A DNA stretch of 64,000 nucleotides from Paracoccaceae bacterium (GTDB lineage Bacteria > Pseudomonadota > Alphaproteobacteria > Rhodobacterales > Rhodobacteraceae), in contig NVUX02000022.1 of the NCBI GenBank assembly GCA_002402045.2, positions 1 to 64,000 of the forward strand, in the 5' to 3' direction. The position numbers and the translations under genes were made by a program. Below are positions 1 through 8,971 of this stretch, in pieces. The notes under the pieces were generated by a model. The model worked only from the letters and a program-made list of their open reading frames with translations. It searched no databases and was not told the DNA's origin. The first letter of the stretch is position 1; each line of letters begins with the position of its first letter.

Positions 1-372
1 AGGCTGAAATAAGGTCTTTGAATCATGCGGTCTTGCTGCTTGAGAAAGCTTCCAGAGAACGTATCGTTGATCGACACGGTGAAGAGGAGGCATGGCGAGG
101 GCTGGCTTCAGATAGTTTTATTGGCATGGGGTGGATACCGTGAATATGTTGGCATCACGGCTATGATAATTGCATCATGGGAACATTCGGGCTGGGGGCG
201 AAATCCTACGCTAAGGTGTTTACATAAAACGGCCGTTTTTACGAGGGTCTATGAACGACCAGTAATATCTCTCTTTCAGGCCATTAGTGCGTTGATTAAC
301 CCATCTTATAACCTTAGTATCTATTTACTGTTCTACCACCCCTTTTTGCAACAGTTTCTGTTTGGGTCAAAA

Positions 373-1134
373 ATGATAGCCGGTTACGCCAGAGTTTCTA
401 CAAAAGATCAATCCGTTGATGTGCAGGTCGCACAGCTCCGCGCCTTGGGCTGCGATGAAATCTATACTGACCATGTTTCCGGCAAGAATATGAACCGTGC
501 AGGTCTAAAAGCTTGCCTTGAGCGCCTTCAAACAGGCGATACACTCATTGTTCAGGCTTATGATCGGCTCGGGCGCAGTGTCTCTGATCTTCTTAATATC
601 ACAGAAGGTCTCCGCAAAAAGGGTGTTCAGTTCAAATCTATTCGTGAAAGCGTGGATACTAGCACGCCTTTAGGCGAGCTCTTTTTTAATATATCCAGTT
701 CTTTTGCTCAATTCGAGCGTGACCTCATTTCTCAAAGAACCAAAATCGGACTTGATGCCGCGCGCGCCCAGGGCCGCGTTGGCGGTCGCCCAAAACTGCT
801 TACGGACGATCAGCTTAAGGATATTGAAGAAACAATTATCAAAACCGCCCAGCCCTTTTCCAAGATTTCCACACAATATGCCGTGTCTGTCGCAACGCTC
901 TATAAAGCCTTTCCCGGAGGGCGGGCTGCTCTTGTCAAAACGCGCTTCAAGATCGTTTCTGATTATTCTTATGGGCAAGAGTGCTTTCAAATCATCGAAG
1001 ACACAAAAGGTTCAGGGTTTTATTGGCGTGTATCGGCTGAAGGAGCCGCGTCACACAGTTCTCCCATGGGGCCGTTTCCCTCAATGCAGGCGGCGCTCGA
1101 TGAATGCGCCGGCCTAGCTTCAGGAGCTATTTGA
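373..1134 (+). CDS. serine recombinase (resolvase/invertase family)
   Basis: Site-specific DNA recombinase that cuts and rejoins DNA through a serine-phosphate intermediate. The N-terminus reads as a resolvase catalytic domain, with the nucleophile Ser9 in the motif YARVSTKDQ, and a DRLGRS arginine motif near residue 65. A helix-turn-helix lies near residues 160-180. After this comes an extra tail of about 60 residues, making the protein (253 aa) longer than the usual 185-200 aa. The reading frame stays open upstream, but the ATG at 373 matches the family start; the longer reading gives no family match. The stop overlaps the ATG of the nuclease gene by one base, so the first three genes are probably co-transcribed. 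It probably resolves multimers or is the residue of a transposon; the tail is unexplained. Confidence 0.9.
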   Translation: MIAGYARVSTKDQSVDVQVAQLRALGCDEIYTDHVSGKNMNRAGLKACLERLQTGDTLIVQAYDRLGRSVSDLLNITEGLRKKGVQFKSIRESVDTSTPLGELFFNISSSFAQFERDLISQRTKIGLDAARAQGRVGGRPKLLTDDQLKDIEETIIKTAQPFSKISTQYAVSVATLYKAFPGGRAALVKTRFKIVSDYSYGQECFQIIEDTKGSGFYWRVSAEGAASHSSPMGPFPSMQAALDECAGLASGAI

Positions 1135-1610
1135 TGGGTTTAGCGCAAACCATTAGTATGATTATTTCGGTTGTTGCCGTGTTTGGTTGTGCCGAAGCCA
1201 ATACCATCAGAGGCCAAGCGTCGATTATTGACGGTGACACTATCGAGATCCACGGTACGCGAATACGTTTGCATGGGATAGACACTCCGGAAAGCTCCCA
1301 ATGGTGTAGCGATGAAAACAGCACTCAATATCGTTGCGGTCGTGATGCGGCCTTCGCTCTGGATGATGCCATCGGCAACCGCGTGGTTTCTTGTGTCGGA
1401 AATAACACAGATCGATACGGCCGTATTATTGCTGTTTGTTCCGTTGGTGCCGTCGATTTAAACGAGTATCTGGTTCGCGCGGGTTTTGCTGTCGCCTACC
1501 GCAAATACTCAAGCGATTATATTTCAGCAGAACAAGAGGCGCGTGCGGCTGCCCGAGGGCTTTGGCGCGGCGCTTTCGAGATGCCTTGGGATTGGAGGCA
1601 CAACCAATGA
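1134..1610 (+). CDS. secreted thermonuclease-like (SNase) protein
   Basis: Staphylococcal-nuclease-fold enzyme expected to cleave DNA or RNA outside the cytoplasm. A signal peptide covers about residues 1-22 (hydrophobic core ending in CAEA). The SNase fold follows, with IDGDTIEI, then RLHGIDTPES, which supplies the conserved Arg and Glu, and TDRYGRI, which supplies the second catalytic Arg. The 158-residue length fits plasmid-borne family members. The chosen ATG overlaps the resolvase stop by one base; an in-frame codon at 1104 would add ten residues before the signal peptide. The stop overlaps the next gene by four bases. Such nucleases are common on alphaproteobacterial plasmids; the substrate cannot be told from sequence. 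Confidence 0.87.
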   Translation: MGLAQTISMIISVVAVFGCAEANTIRGQASIIDGDTIEIHGTRIRLHGIDTPESSQWCSDENSTQYRCGRDAAFALDDAIGNRVVSCVGNNTDRYGRIIAVCSVGAVDLNEYLVRAGFAVAYRKYSSDYISAEQEARAAARGLWRGAFEMPWDWRHNQ

Positions 1611-2038
1611 ACGCAACTAATACGTCAGATAAAACCATGCCCGAGATAGCCGAGAGGTTGCGCTCGATACGCATCGAGCGAGGATACTCGCAAAGGAAAA
1701 TCGCTGACGTGCTCAATATAGCTGATAAATCATATAAAAACTATGAGCTGGGCCTTAGAGACTTGCCCCTTAAAACGGCCGTTAAATTTTGCGACCATTT
1801 CAGTTTGGATTTGGAATGGTTGGTTTTCGGAGTGCCTTCGAAAGTGGTTGCTAATCTACCTTCCTTAGTAGGCGATATTGCGGCAACCATCTATGAACAT
1901 TCCATGACCAGCACCTCCAAGATTGACGGTGAACAGTTCGGCAAATATTGCCAATATGTATTGGCGAATGTGCTGGATAAAGGATCTGTACCTAGAGATG
2001 AAGCCAGTCTTTTTCTACGAACAATCGAGAGGGGCTGA
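1607..2038 (+). CDS. XRE-family helix-turn-helix regulator
   Basis: DNA-binding regulator of 143 aa. An XRE/lambda-Cro type HTH spans roughly residues 12-65, with the typical RLRSIRIERGYSQRKIADVL and SYKNYELG segments. The remaining 75 residues are of unknown function. It starts in an ATGA overlap with the nuclease gene, so it sits third in a tightly coupled operon and may autoregulate it. The start was chosen on this overlap; the frame stays open further upstream without any HTH features. Confidence 0.82.
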   Translation: MNATNTSDKTMPEIAERLRSIRIERGYSQRKIADVLNIADKSYKNYELGLRDLPLKTAVKFCDHFSLDLEWLVFGVPSKVVANLPSLVGDIAATIYEHSMTSTSKIDGEQFGKYCQYVLANVLDKGSVPRDEASLFLRTIERG

Positions 2039-2045
2039 GCTGATT

Positions 2046-2204
2046 ATGCCTAAGAAAATTGTCTATAGTAAAGATCACGAAAAAACATCGGAACAAAAGC
2101 TCATAGGTGGCCGCATCGCCCAAGTGAGAAATCTGAACCGTCTCTCGCAGAAGGAAGTTGAGGTCAAAATTGGTATAGGCGTTATCGCAAGGTTTGTTCG
2201 CTGA
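2046..2204 (+). pseudogene. truncated XRE regulator remnant
   Basis: An ATG 8 bases after the previous stop opens a 52-residue frame ending in an HTH start (GGRIAQVRNLNRLSQKEVEVKIG). It stops inside what should be the second half of the helix-turn-helix domain. An intact XRE domain needs about 30 more residues, so this looks like a second regulator broken by a frameshift or rearrangement. A very short functional peptide cannot be excluded. Confidence 0.55.
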
Positions 2205-2310
2205 GTAACGCTAAGGAAGAACATTTAGGGAATAGGCTTGGCTTCTGAGTTTTGCAAATACAGCGCCACCTACTTTCGGGCATAGCTCAACTCCATGCTA
2301 TTGGTTTCTG

Positions 2311-2338
2311 TGGGGTGCCTTGGCTTTTAGACACCCCA
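2311..2338. terminator. hairpin between convergent units
   Basis: Arms TGGGGTG (2311-2317) and CACCCCA (2332-2338) are perfectly complementary with a 14-nt loop. It lies between the rightward regulator remnant and the leftward viperin operon, so it could end both transcripts. There is no long U-tract, so the call is tentative. Confidence 0.4.
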
Positions 2339-2353
2339 TGAAATCTATTATTT

Positions 2354-2578
2354 TCACCCAACGGGGCAGGCCTGACCAGACGCTATAGCCCACCTGCGGA
2401 TATCTCGCTTAAAATATTGGAAGCATCTTGAACTACTTGGGGACCACGGTACAGTTAACGTCTTCCCTCCAATCGGCGCTTTTAACTTGCCGTGTTTGCT
2501 GCCCCATTTAAATGACCAACCCAGCTTCACCAATTTCTTAATGGCCATATTGGTCTTGTCACATTTGCAATACCGCAT
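2354..2578 (-). CDS. HicA-like small protein downstream of viperin
   Basis: 74-aa basic protein. The middle (KHGKLKAP..GKTLTVPWSPSS) resembles the HicA/YcfA mRNA-interferase fold, where a His-Gly-Lys element precedes the conserved strand, followed by a helix rich in Arg and Phe. No HicB antitoxin is next to it. Its ATG overlaps the viperin stop by one base (TAATG), so the two are translationally coupled and presumably act together. It could be a dsRBD-fold RNA-binding partner rather than a toxin. The link to viperin comes only from gene order. Confidence 0.6.
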   Translation of the reverse strand: MRYCKCDKTNMAIKKLVKLGWSFKWGSKHGKLKAPIGGKTLTVPWSPSSSRCFQYFKRDIRRWAIASGQACPVG

Positions 2579-3486
2579 TACGCCACCTCACTATAACGGG
2601 CGGCATAGCGCTCTGCGGAAAACCGCATATTCGAAAAAGCTTCGGCCGCCCCGGCATTCAGTATTGGCGGGCTGTATTGATAGCCATTGTTAAGCGTATT
2701 TTCTCCATTCTGGAAAAACCGCCCCATTGGGTCGATCATGATGTAGGATTCAAGCATCTCATCGTTATCTTCAACCCGATAGACATCGTGAAATGCATGG
2801 TGGCGCTCAACAAATGCCTGAAACGCCGCATCACTGACGGCTAGGTTTTGGTTGACCACGGGAAGCATCCTAAGGATTTTCCACTTGTTTGGAGACAATC
2901 CCGAAATCAACCCAGTGAAGTCCTCGTCGACATTAAGCGTGTTAACAACAGTGTTTATTTTTAGCTTCAGGGACGGGTTCTTCTGCATTTCCGCTACGAT
3001 GCCCTCAGACAGCTCGGCTAAATCAAGCAATCCCCCGCGCCGGTCCACACGGCCAATCTCGCGGTTGGCCTGATCATTTGTTGAATCAAGGCTAAGCCCC
3101 AGCCAGCTCATATGGGGTGCTATTTCTCCGAGCAGGCTGGCCGAAAGGCGGCTGCCATTGGTTATCAGTGATGTGTTAAATCCGAATTTCGAAGCAACGC
3201 GGACAAGGTCAGGTATCCGGTCGCTATGAAGGAGCGGCTCGCCCCCAGCAAAGTTCAACCGGACGCTTTTCCACTGCATTTTGTTGAACAAAGGGTTGGC
3301 GGTGTTGCCGGGGCGAAAGAATGCGTAAATCTCGCGGATAAGATCGTGTGAAGCCGCTCTGTCTTTCACAACATCACGGGATCCGCGCTCTTTTGCCCAA
3401 GCTGAATAGCAGTATTTGCAGCCAAAATTACAGGCCTCGGTGAGATGCCAGTTTATAACCAGCTCTGAAACAGAATTCTTGAGCAT
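2578..3486 (-). CDS. prokaryotic viperin (pVip), antiviral radical SAM enzyme
   Basis: Radical SAM enzyme of the viperin family, whose members make 3'-deoxy-3',4'-didehydro nucleotides that stop viral RNA polymerases. The cluster-binding motif CxxxCxxC is at Cys19, Cys23 and Cys26, preceded by INWHLTEAC as in viperins (NYHLTxxC in animals). A GGEP SAM-binding motif lies near residue 85. The segment KINTVVN then NVDEDFTGLI and KWKILRMLPV near residues 180-215 follows the animal pattern KINSVIN...NVEEDM...WKVFQ. The C-terminal ILNAG...AF and SYIMID elements also match. The length (302 aa) suits pVips. The ATG is preceded by a GGAGAG site. It is followed by an overlapping HicA-like gene and faces a divergent 677-aa gene. 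No adjacent nucleotide kinase is seen, so the CTP/GTP/UTP preference is unknown. Confidence 0.87.
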   Translation of the reverse strand: MLKNSVSELVINWHLTEACNFGCKYCYSAWAKERGSRDVVKDRAASHDLIREIYAFFRPGNTANPLFNKMQWKSVRLNFAGGEPLLHSDRIPDLVRVASKFGFNTSLITNGSRLSASLLGEIAPHMSWLGLSLDSTNDQANREIGRVDRRGGLLDLAELSEGIVAEMQKNPSLKLKINTVVNTLNVDEDFTGLISGLSPNKWKILRMLPVVNQNLAVSDAAFQAFVERHHAFHDVYRVEDNDEMLESYIMIDPMGRFFQNGENTLNNGYQYSPPILNAGAAEAFSNMRFSAERYAARYSEVA

Positions 3487-3657
3487 ATTAACTCTCCAAA
3501 CTACGCCTCCGGAGGTGGAGGACGCTTTATGGATTGGCTTTACGCGCGCGCGATTCGTTTCGTTATGAACAGCGCCGTACCCCCCCCTTTAAATTCGGGC
3601 GACCACACCATAGATTGACTTCAACAGTGTCATTTTCAACTTATAAGGCGCAACATC

Positions 3658-5691
3658 ATGGCAACCATTCCCACCCCTGAAGCAATTTTTTATGCGGTTT
3701 ATCAAAGCCTTTGCGGATCTGATTACGGGTCAGTCCCCAAGAAAAAATACACAACGGGCACGGCTGAGCTCAAATCTCAACTCGAAAAAACTGAAGAAAT
3801 CCTTGATGCAGTATTCAGGGCATTAAAGCTGAAAGAAATTGATGATCGGGCAATAGAGGCCGCCAAGTTCAACATTATGAATGCGGCCATGGCGTATAAA
3901 GAGGTTGAGATTAGCACATTCACATTTGAGGCGGGCGCACGCCAAATCATCTGGGATTTGCTCGGCTACCTGTATGTGCCAGGGGTCGCGCGCATTCTGG
4001 CCAATTGGAACCTTGAAGAGCCGATGGACAAAGATATGCCATCTGGCCGCTTTTGGTATTTGCCTGAGGTGGAAGGCACCTCCCTAAAGCTGCCCGTAGC
4101 GCAAGTTGTGGATTGGTACTTGGGCCTGCTGGGCATGCCGCTGGAAAAGTTTGCGGCAGAACGGATGGAGGGGCTGGCTGACGCCGAAGACAACACATCT
4201 GAATCCATGATCCGATCACTCTATAAATGGAAAAAGGGCACGCTGCCGAAAATTGACATCTTGGACGCGTATTTCCCAGATGAAATGGCGATAAAATACA
4301 AAGGCACATTCGAGCTTGATGCGGGCCTTATTGAAGATGAACAATTTGCCAAAGCACTAGAGTTTGTGGCGGCCAAAAGCCTGACGGCAGAAGCCTTGCA
4401 GATGGAGATCAATATCAGCGATCTTTCGCGCATTCAGCAGGTTCTTGATCGCAAGGCCGACAGCAGCGAGCGCTGCAATTTTGTTGATAGGCTCGAATAT
4501 CGCTATGCTGCCCCATCCCCTGCAAGAATTCGCCAACGGTTGCTGCTCGCCCGCATGGTTCAGGACGGGTATACAAGATTGCGGAAATTCCTGCTGCCTG
4601 ACGTCGCAAATGATTGCGCAGACCCGGAAGTGAATAAGCTTTTGCAGCTCATTCAACAATTCAAGCTGATATACAATTTAACCACTGAGGCCTCCATCCT
4701 AAAGGGCCGCTTTGGCGTGGATACCCAGAATACTGAAGACCAGTGGTTTGAGGAACGACTTCAAAAAACAATGCTGGACCCTGAGGTTTTCCTCTCCATT
4801 CTGCCGTCTCAGCGGGACATTGCCAATTTGGAGCTTAGCAAGATTCTGTCGCAACGGTTTCAAAAATCGGTAACGGAAAATCCACTACCAAATCTACTCC
4901 ATAGCGAATCTAAAGACAGCATGGGCAGCTACTTTGGGGGTCTGAAGGAAAAGTATGAAAAGCAGCAAAGCGGGCAAACTCGGTTCGACAAGCTGATCAC
5001 AAACCTAGAAAACGGGAATGTGGCGAAAGCACTGGCTGAAGAAGATCGTTACGATATGCTTTTCGCAGCGGTCAAGCATCAGGGCATGCAACGGTCGACC
5101 TATGACGAAATTTTCCAGCGGATCTTTGAATTGGAGCTTCCCGACTATCAATACATGGATGCATGGTTGTTTCAAACCGAGTGCTTTATGGACGGCAACG
5201 CGCCCAAAAAGATGGTGGATTTGGCGTTCAAAGACGCAAAAGCCCACGCCGGCTATGACATCTGGAAGGGCCCGCTGCTACATCTTGAAGGGAAGCACTT
5301 GGTCAATTGCAATGATTTCAACAGCGCGATTGCGTGCTTTAAAGAGGCCGAAAAGGACTGCCAAAAGCGAAACTATGGCCCCCTAAGAGGGCTAGTCGCT
5401 AGGGACCTGTTTGCCACTGAAATTGCGAATAAAAAGTTAAGCGTCAATAATCAGGAAAAATACTATCGAGATATCATCAATTTTGGCACGCATGGTGATG
5501 CTGAATTGGCCAGCATCGAAGAACTGGCTGCATATCTTTCAGGCTATTTTTGGAACGAGCTTTACCAGCCATATGCGGGTGTGCCGCGTTTGCGACCGCG
5601 CAGCGAGAAAAAAACGCAAGAGCTATTAGGCCTAACTGGCCCGAAGCTGCATATTTGGCTAGGTGAAAGAACGAAGGTAGAACGCATTTAG
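3658..5691 (+). CDS. 677-aa protein of unknown function, TPR-like C-terminus
   Basis: Not recognised. A soluble 677-residue protein with no signal peptide or membrane segment. The N-terminal ~330 residues are mixed alpha-helical (YKWKKGTLPKIDILDAYF near 190). The last ~250 residues are helical with TPR-like spacing, for example HLVNCNDFNSAIACFKEAEKDC near 545-565, so it may act as a protein-interaction scaffold. It is transcribed away from the viperin operon across a 171-bp shared upstream region. It sits between viperin and a resolvase in an otherwise defence-rich island, so a defence-linked or regulatory role is possible. That is inference from position only. Confidence 0.8.
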   Translation: MATIPTPEAIFYAVYQSLCGSDYGSVPKKKYTTGTAELKSQLEKTEEILDAVFRALKLKEIDDRAIEAAKFNIMNAAMAYKEVEISTFTFEAGARQIIWDLLGYLYVPGVARILANWNLEEPMDKDMPSGRFWYLPEVEGTSLKLPVAQVVDWYLGLLGMPLEKFAAERMEGLADAEDNTSESMIRSLYKWKKGTLPKIDILDAYFPDEMAIKYKGTFELDAGLIEDEQFAKALEFVAAKSLTAEALQMEINISDLSRIQQVLDRKADSSERCNFVDRLEYRYAAPSPARIRQRLLLARMVQDGYTRLRKFLLPDVANDCADPEVNKLLQLIQQFKLIYNLTTEASILKGRFGVDTQNTEDQWFEERLQKTMLDPEVFLSILPSQRDIANLELSKILSQRFQKSVTENPLPNLLHSESKDSMGSYFGGLKEKYEKQQSGQTRFDKLITNLENGNVAKALAEEDRYDMLFAAVKHQGMQRSTYDEIFQRIFELELPDYQYMDAWLFQTECFMDGNAPKKMVDLAFKDAKAHAGYDIWKGPLLHLEGKHLVNCNDFNSAIACFKEAEKDCQKRNYGPLRGLVARDLFATEIANKKLSVNNQEKYYRDIINFGTHGDAELASIEELAAYLSGYFWNELYQPYAGVPRLRPRSEKKTQELLGLTGPKLHIWLGERTKVERI

Positions 5692-5695
5692 GCGA

Positions 5696-6253
5696 TCACC
5701 CTTCTGAACAATCGTTTTGCAAAGTGCGGTAGACAGTCATACGAGATATGCCAAGGTTTCGTGCGATTTCAGCCTTGCTGATGCCTTCGCTGGCCAATTG
5801 TCGAATAGCTGTTTCATCTACTGTTTTCTTACGTCCTTTATATACACCCTTGGTTTTTGCGGCTTCTATCCCCGCGCGTTGACGGTCTTTGATGAATTTT
5901 AGCTCCATATCGGCAACCATGCCCAAAACTGTGATCACCATGCGGCCCATGTCGCCCGCTGTGGTGATGTCAGGTTCCAGGATACGCAGAGAAGCCCCTT
6001 TTGCATCCAGTTCATGAACCAGATTTAGAACGTCGCGAGTCGAGCGAGCGAGGCGATCAAGCCGGTGAACCACCAACTCATCACCTGTCCGCACAAACTG
6101 CAAAACCGTTTCCAGTTCGGCACGACCTTGGCGCGATGCACCGGAGCCGGTTTCAGACCGGACAATCTCGCAGCCCGCAGCTTTCAGTTTCGCAATCTGG
6201 ATATCCAAATCCTGATCTGTGGTGCTAACGCGGGCATATCCGATGCGGGCCAT
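5696..6253 (-). CDS. serine recombinase, Tn3-type resolvase
   Basis: 185-aa resolvase, the standard family length. The catalytic serine is Ser10 in YARVSTTDQD; VHRLDRLARST and the long E-helix follow. A C-terminal HTH (SKAEIARNLGISRMTVYRTL) binds the res site. It lies three bases from the end of the 677-aa gene on the opposite strand, so the two converge. No Tn3 transposase is nearby, so this is either an orphan transposon resolvase or a dimer-resolution gene of the element. The region upstream (6254-6420) holds inverted repeats suitable for a res site. Confidence 0.92.
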   Translation of the reverse strand: MARIGYARVSTTDQDLDIQIAKLKAAGCEIVRSETGSGASRQGRAELETVLQFVRTGDELVVHRLDRLARSTRDVLNLVHELDAKGASLRILEPDITTAGDMGRMVITVLGMVADMELKFIKDRQRAGIEAAKTKGVYKGRKKTVDETAIRQLASEGISKAEIARNLGISRMTVYRTLQNDCSEG

Positions 6254-6857
6254 GGTGTATCCGTAACAATAGGGTGGTATAGCGTGCTTATCGTGACAAT
6301 TAAGACTTTACCACCCAAAAGTGACATTAAACAGCGTAACATCCAGATGTATCGTTTGGGTTTACCCTAATTATATATCAAGTTGTGTGGACCTAGACCC
6401 TATTGGCTTACAATCCTCGCCCCAAAAGATAATCTACATTTGTTCTTTCAGCTGGCCAAATATACATGTTCAAAACAGAGCTAAAAACCGGGCATTTCAG
6501 GGAGCATCCACACATGAAGTTTCGGGCCAGCTAGTGCATAAATGGGCGGGAAGAAGACATTCGCTGCAGGAGCAAGCGATTAGGTAGCCATCTCCAAAAG
6601 CAGCCATTCAAATCCTGTTCTTCGTCTATCATCGCTTGGCCGGCCAGTTCTCGTGCTGTTTGAGCCAGCATTAACAGAAGTAGAGGCTGTAATAACGAGG
6701 GGTGAGGGCGGTGCGGAACCACATCCAATGCCCATTGGCCTTAGGGGACAGAATTTTGAGTAAAACCATCAACAACTGAGCCTAGATGACTTTGGTTGAC
6801 TGGGATCTAATTTTACCTGTAGTGGTGTGACACTTTTTCATTTTGGGATCACGTCTG
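6254..6857. other. intergenic region: possible res site and decayed sequence
   Basis: A 600-bp stretch without a convincing gene. Near the resolvase start, GGGTGGTA (6272-6279) and TACCACCC (6309-6316) form a perfect inverted repeat, followed by AT-rich sequence, as expected for a res/promoter region. Further on, 6541-6565 matches in inverted orientation the dispersed short repeat also found at 14.5, 16.1, 34.5, 39.2 and 41.2 kb. A short minus-strand frame (6531-6728) has no family match and is taken as decayed sequence. Confidence 0.45.
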
Positions 6858-8321
6858 ATGTTTCTTAAGCTAATCGCCCGAACAATTGCGTTTACATTCG
6901 CTATAACAACAGGTGCGGTTGCACAAAGCGAGGGAGACAAAGTTGAAGCCCTCGCTCTTTTGACATCAAATGCGATCTACAGTGACGACTGGTTCAACTT
7001 CGTCGAACTGGCACGAAATCCCTATCTTCTCATGAACGCTGACGACGTTACATATGTAGTCGATAACCGGACAGTGCCCGCGCATCTAGCGGAGCAGATT
7101 TGTCAGCCGGGCAGCTATCTTGACGCCCAATCAGCACTTCAAGCCGCCAACATCACGCTTGCCAGCGCATTGGATGATCTCAATTGTTATTATCACCTGC
7201 GTGGCGAGTTGGTTCGAGAACCCCATGGGGACATCGTACAGATTTCACATGGTCGCCCACTCGTTCTGCGCGGGGCATTTCTAGGGCCTCTGTCTCTTTA
7301 TCAGTCCTGGCTTATTAACGATGCTGCCATCGCATTTGATTTTGCAAAAGATGTCGCACGGGAGGGCCGTATTGAGTTGCTACCAGCCATTCTTGACGGA
7401 ACCAGTCAACACCTGCCCCTGCCCGAATTTGTTCAATGGCTGCAAGCAGACAATACAGCGCGCTTCACGTCATTGGGCAGCAACTTTATTTGGTTTCGCT
7501 CCAGAAGCATCTATCGGGCAAATTGGGCCATCTGCCGTAGCATCGCTGGCAATCTTTGGCGAGGAGACCCAGGCAAAGTGCGGCGTGCCGCGGTTGAATT
7601 GCAATCGCCATCACACGTTCAACATTACAACGATTATTGTGTAGGCCAAAATTGGGGTTGGGGCTTCCGTAGCGATATGGATGAGGCGTTGGGGCCTGTG
7701 TTTGGCACGTTGTCCGATGCAGCGTCTTCCACTGTTGGAGACAGGGAGCCATGGAGCGCAGCACAAGAAGCCGCGCTGCTTTCTCAAATCGAGTCACTTG
7801 TCGCAGCAGGCGCTACGGTTGGCGTCGTAGAAAGCAATCGACGACTTAGTCTGGTTGATCAGCCGATCGACATCGCCCTTCGAAAAAGCTCTTTCCTCAT
7901 TTCAGAATATCTACTGAACCAAGGCGCGACAACAGATCATCGCGGCATGTCGGGACATGATCCATTGGTAACTGCAATTCTGTCGGGTGCGCCGACCGAA
8001 ATTATTGAAAAGATTCTCGATAATGGTGCTGACCTATCCCGATCAGTCCGTATTGATGCCTCTTCGTGGGAAGCGGGAGAGCATTGTACGTCCCCAGCTG
8101 AAAAGGCGAGTTCTGCCTCATTGAGGTTCAACGCCTTGGATTTTGCTTTTTGCCACAATGTCGAAGACACGATGCGTCTTATTGTCAGCCAGATGGATGT
8201 TGAAGATGTTAATTGTGTTCGGTTTGGAATTGCACGACTTTGGGATCTGGAACTCGGTTTAAATCGCGACGGGATTGAGAGAATTCGAAACCTGAGAAAT
8301 GATCAGAGCATTTGCGGGTGA
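6858..8321 (+). CDS. exported ankyrin-repeat-like protein
   Basis: 487-aa protein with a signal peptide (about residues 1-22, ending GAVAQS), so it acts in the periplasm or outside. The middle portion carries several Cys and Trp residues without a recognised fold. Residues ~330-420 contain two ankyrin-like units (IDIALRKSSFLISEYLLNQGA and DPLVTAILSGAPTEIIEKILDNGA). Role unknown; ankyrin units suggest protein binding. A TTG five codons upstream is the alternative start, but the ATG at 6858 gives the cleaner signal peptide. It stands alone between a resolvase and an IS91 element. Confidence 0.75.
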   Translation: MFLKLIARTIAFTFAITTGAVAQSEGDKVEALALLTSNAIYSDDWFNFVELARNPYLLMNADDVTYVVDNRTVPAHLAEQICQPGSYLDAQSALQAANITLASALDDLNCYYHLRGELVREPHGDIVQISHGRPLVLRGAFLGPLSLYQSWLINDAAIAFDFAKDVAREGRIELLPAILDGTSQHLPLPEFVQWLQADNTARFTSLGSNFIWFRSRSIYRANWAICRSIAGNLWRGDPGKVRRAAVELQSPSHVQHYNDYCVGQNWGWGFRSDMDEALGPVFGTLSDAASSTVGDREPWSAAQEAALLSQIESLVAAGATVGVVESNRRLSLVDQPIDIALRKSSFLISEYLLNQGATTDHRGMSGHDPLVTAILSGAPTEIIEKILDNGADLSRSVRIDASSWEAGEHCTSPAEKASSASLRFNALDFAFCHNVEDTMRLIVSQMDVEDVNCVRFGIARLWDLELGLNRDGIERIRNLRNDQSICG

Positions 8322-8971
8322 AACCCGCGCGTTGAGCCAGCTCAGAGAAAGTCTGAGCATTTGGCGTTCATTCTTTCAGGAATACGGACATCCCCAAACA
8401 CAACGGCGGCCCCTGATGGTTCCGCCGCTTCCGTAATCAGATGGTATGAGTGGCTTAGGCCAATTCGACTTCTGCGCCAGCGGCTTCCAGCCTGGCTTTA
8501 GCACAGCTTATTTCGTCCGCTCAGCGGAGGCCTCCACGGGTCAAAATGCCGCGCACCCGCTCCGACGTCCGCTTTTGGGAAGCTGCGGCGCAGCATCGAG
8601 AGCTTGCGTGAACGGCGGCAATGGTGCAGGTTTCTCGGACGCCACGCGGTGAGTTTGAGCAATAGCGGGGGGTTGCTTGGCGTCGGAGAAGCGCTCAAGC
8701 GGGAAATCGCGGGGTTGGGCTTGGTGGGTTGGTTGTGGCTATGGGGATTTGCTGTGGAAGCGCGCCTTGGCTTTCCTCTGTTTCATGAGGGTCTCGGCGT
8801 TTTTTGGGTTGGCCTGAGGAGGCGTTTTGCAATTTTTGGGCTGATTTGCGGTTTGCGCCTCGAACCCTAGCGGCTGTTGCGTGATCATTAAATGGGTTGG
8901 CACATAGGTATCCGGCCGTGCGGGGTGGACCGGACGGATGAGGTTGTAATTATCGATCTTTGGCGCGGGTT
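8322..8971. other. non-coding flank of the IS91-type element
   Basis: About 650 bp between the ankyrin-like gene and the transposase. It includes a fragment of an rplL 3' end (8455-8505, listed separately). The remaining GC-rich sequence is probably the 3' (origin-side) non-coding end of the IS91-type element. Frames here overlap the transposase end and show no family features. Confidence 0.4.
8455..8505 (-). pseudogene. rplL: 3' fragment of rplL (ribosomal protein L7/L12)
   Basis: Read on the minus strand, 8505-8455 encodes AKARLEAAGAEVELA then a stop. This matches the conserved C-terminus of L7/L12 (pattern ...LEEAGAEVEVK or LEAAGAKVELK). Only about 16 residues remain, so it is a debris fragment next to the IS91 end. 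It suggests the mobile segment once sat beside, or captured, a chromosomal ribosomal locus. The match is short and rests on family knowledge. Confidence 0.5.

Noticed and set aside
226-239. AAAACGGCCGTTTT palindrome as a regulatory site, with a related word at 1769-1784
   Set aside because: The second instance lies inside the XRE coding sequence and the palindrome is short; too weak to call an operator.
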